Assembly: GCA_041658885.1 (NCBI GenBank)
Contig: JBAZZJ010000001.1
Span: 128,250-192,249 of the forward strand
From: VMGX01 sp041658885
Lineage (GTDB): Bacteria > Patescibacteriota > Minisyncoccia > Phycocordibacterales > 21-14-all-36-13
Length of the DNA: 64,000 bases
Direction of reading: 5' to 3'
Shown here: piece by piece, positions 63,442 through 64,000 of the stretch
Numbering within the stretch: position 1 is the first letter of the stretch
How the letters are laid out: every line of letters begins with the position of its first letter
Notes under the pieces: generated by a model
What the model saw: the letters and a program-made list of their open reading frames with translations, nothing else
What the model was told of the DNA's origin: nothing
Database searches by the model: none
Program-made: the position numbers and the translations under genes

Positions 63442-63762
63442 ATGCTTATTACATCAAAAAATTTACAGAGAGAGGTATCCGTTACTATAATCAGAAAAAA
63501 TACCGAAAAAACGGAACTTATGTTGAAAACTTTTCAACGTACCATCTCCTCGTCCAAAGTAACTGGCGTTGGTAAATTGGGAGCAAAAATTAAGTTTGAC
63601 GAAAAGGATATGGATACATCAAGAAAAATTGTAGACGTAATGAAGGACGTCAATATAGATGAGGAAGACAAAATTGTCCTCGTCACAAGAAAAAACGGTC
63701 TTGTTGAATCGTCTGTTGCATGTGACAGACCTCAATTAGAAAAATTTTTGTTAGCAGTGTAA
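63442..63762 (+). CDS. hypothetical protein, 106 aa
   Basis: Unknown soluble alpha/beta protein (REVSVTIIRKNTEKTELMLKTF, KVTGVGKLGAKIKFDE, DTSRKIVDVMKDV, EDKIVLVTRKNGLVES). AAAAGGAG lies about ten bases before the ATG. Perfect promoter 56 bases upstream and a strong terminator after it. Stand-alone SD-led unit. Confidence 0.78.
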   Translation: MLITSKNLQREVSVTIIRKNTEKTELMLKTFQRTISSSKVTGVGKLGAKIKFDEKDMDTSRKIVDVMKDVNIDEEDKIVLVTRKNGLVESSVACDRPQLEKFLLAV

Positions 63763-63766
63763 TCAC

Positions 63767-63792
63767 AAACCCCGCGGAGCGGGGTTTTTATT
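63767..63792 (+). terminator. terminator after the 63442 gene
   Basis: AAACCCCGC, GGA, GCGGGGTTT, then TTATTTT. Confidence 0.9.
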
Positions 63793-63844
63793 TTATATTA
63801 TAAATACTTTATAAAATATTTAAAAAATGTATAATTTTTGAATT

Positions 63845-63916
63845 GGCCTCATCGTCTAATGGTTAGGACATCGCCTTCTCAAGGCGGCAATCGGGGTCCG
63901 ATTCCCCGTGAGGTCA
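63845..63916 (+). tRNA. tRNA-Glu(CTC)
   Basis: Acceptor arms GGCCTCA and TGAGGTC (one G-U pair) with discriminator A; D arm with TAATGGTTAGGA; anticodon stem CGCC/GGCG and loop TTCTCAA, anticodon CTC at 63878-63880; T arm CGGGG, TCCGATT, CCCCG. The 3' CCA is not encoded. Its synthetase is gltX at 48820. A weak hairpin terminator lies at about 63924-63952. Confidence 0.96.
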
Positions 63917-64000
63917 CACAATTAAAAATAACATCTTTTTGATGTTTATTTTTATATTGTCAGTGAATCTCCTGTGGAGATAATCGGACCGGTTTTTGAG

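Overview
The window is about 64 kb of A+T-rich bacterial DNA, roughly 30 percent G+C by eye. It looks like a Patescibacteria (Candidate Phyla Radiation) chromosome, most plausibly from the Parcubacteria side. The reasons are dense essential genes in unusual company, shortened versions of universal proteins (SMC, AlaRS, AspRS, uL13), a pilus-associated ATPase beside a 'baseplate-J-like' membrane protein, orphan PaaX/Cas2-like and M16 genes, and many short proteins with no recognisable family. TGA behaves as a normal stop, so the standard bacterial code fits. Taxonomy is inferred; no rRNA gene is present.

Layout. 0-9 kb: small unknown genes, smc, a LOG-family gene, rpsP-khpA-trmD, mnmA. 9-19 kb: an ATP-cone/Mrr-like nuclease, a PD-(D/E)XK nuclease, pcm, a uracil-DNA glycosylase, a PaaX-like regulator, an M16 peptidase and alaS. 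19-26 kb: a PilM/FtsA-like ATPase with its membrane partner, then the ribosomal cluster infA-rpmJ-rpsM-rpsK-rpsD-rpoA-rplQ-rplM-rpsI. 26-36 kb: grpE-dnaK-dnaJ, plsC, a methyltransferase, a histidine kinase and a second M16 peptidase. 36-44 kb: glyS-trpS-aspS, scpA-scpB, a D,D-carboxypeptidase and a likely small RNA. 44-52 kb: mraY-ftsW-murG, an isolated beta-rich secreted protein, gltX and an M23 peptidase. 52-64 kb: a nuclease-like gene, rpmA, rplI, a CtpA protease, a CorA-like channel, cysS, dnaB, recR, rplU and tRNA-Glu.

Two expression styles stand out. Housekeeping genes mostly lack a Shine-Dalgarno sequence, and many begin 6-7 bases after a TATAAT-like box, so they are probably leaderless. 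About sixteen short unknown genes are instead self-contained units: a TTGAC(A/T)-N16/17-TAT(A/T)AT promoter, a strong GGAG-type ribosome site, one small ORF and a Rho-independent hairpin. Several unrelated units share leaders, terminators or downstream repeats, as if they were interchangeable cassettes.

The window is also full of short terminal-inverted-repeat (TIR) elements whose ends run CCCC...GGGG. They sit exactly at gene boundaries. Their last bases form the start codons of smc, rplI, rplQ, rplM and murG; others supply stop codons or C-termini (trmD, pcm), and several lie in frame inside genes (smc, mnmA, aspS). Some have 4-5 base target duplications and one is nested inside another. 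This punctuation by mobile palindromes, together with the mini-cassettes and a probable new small RNA, is the most interesting content.
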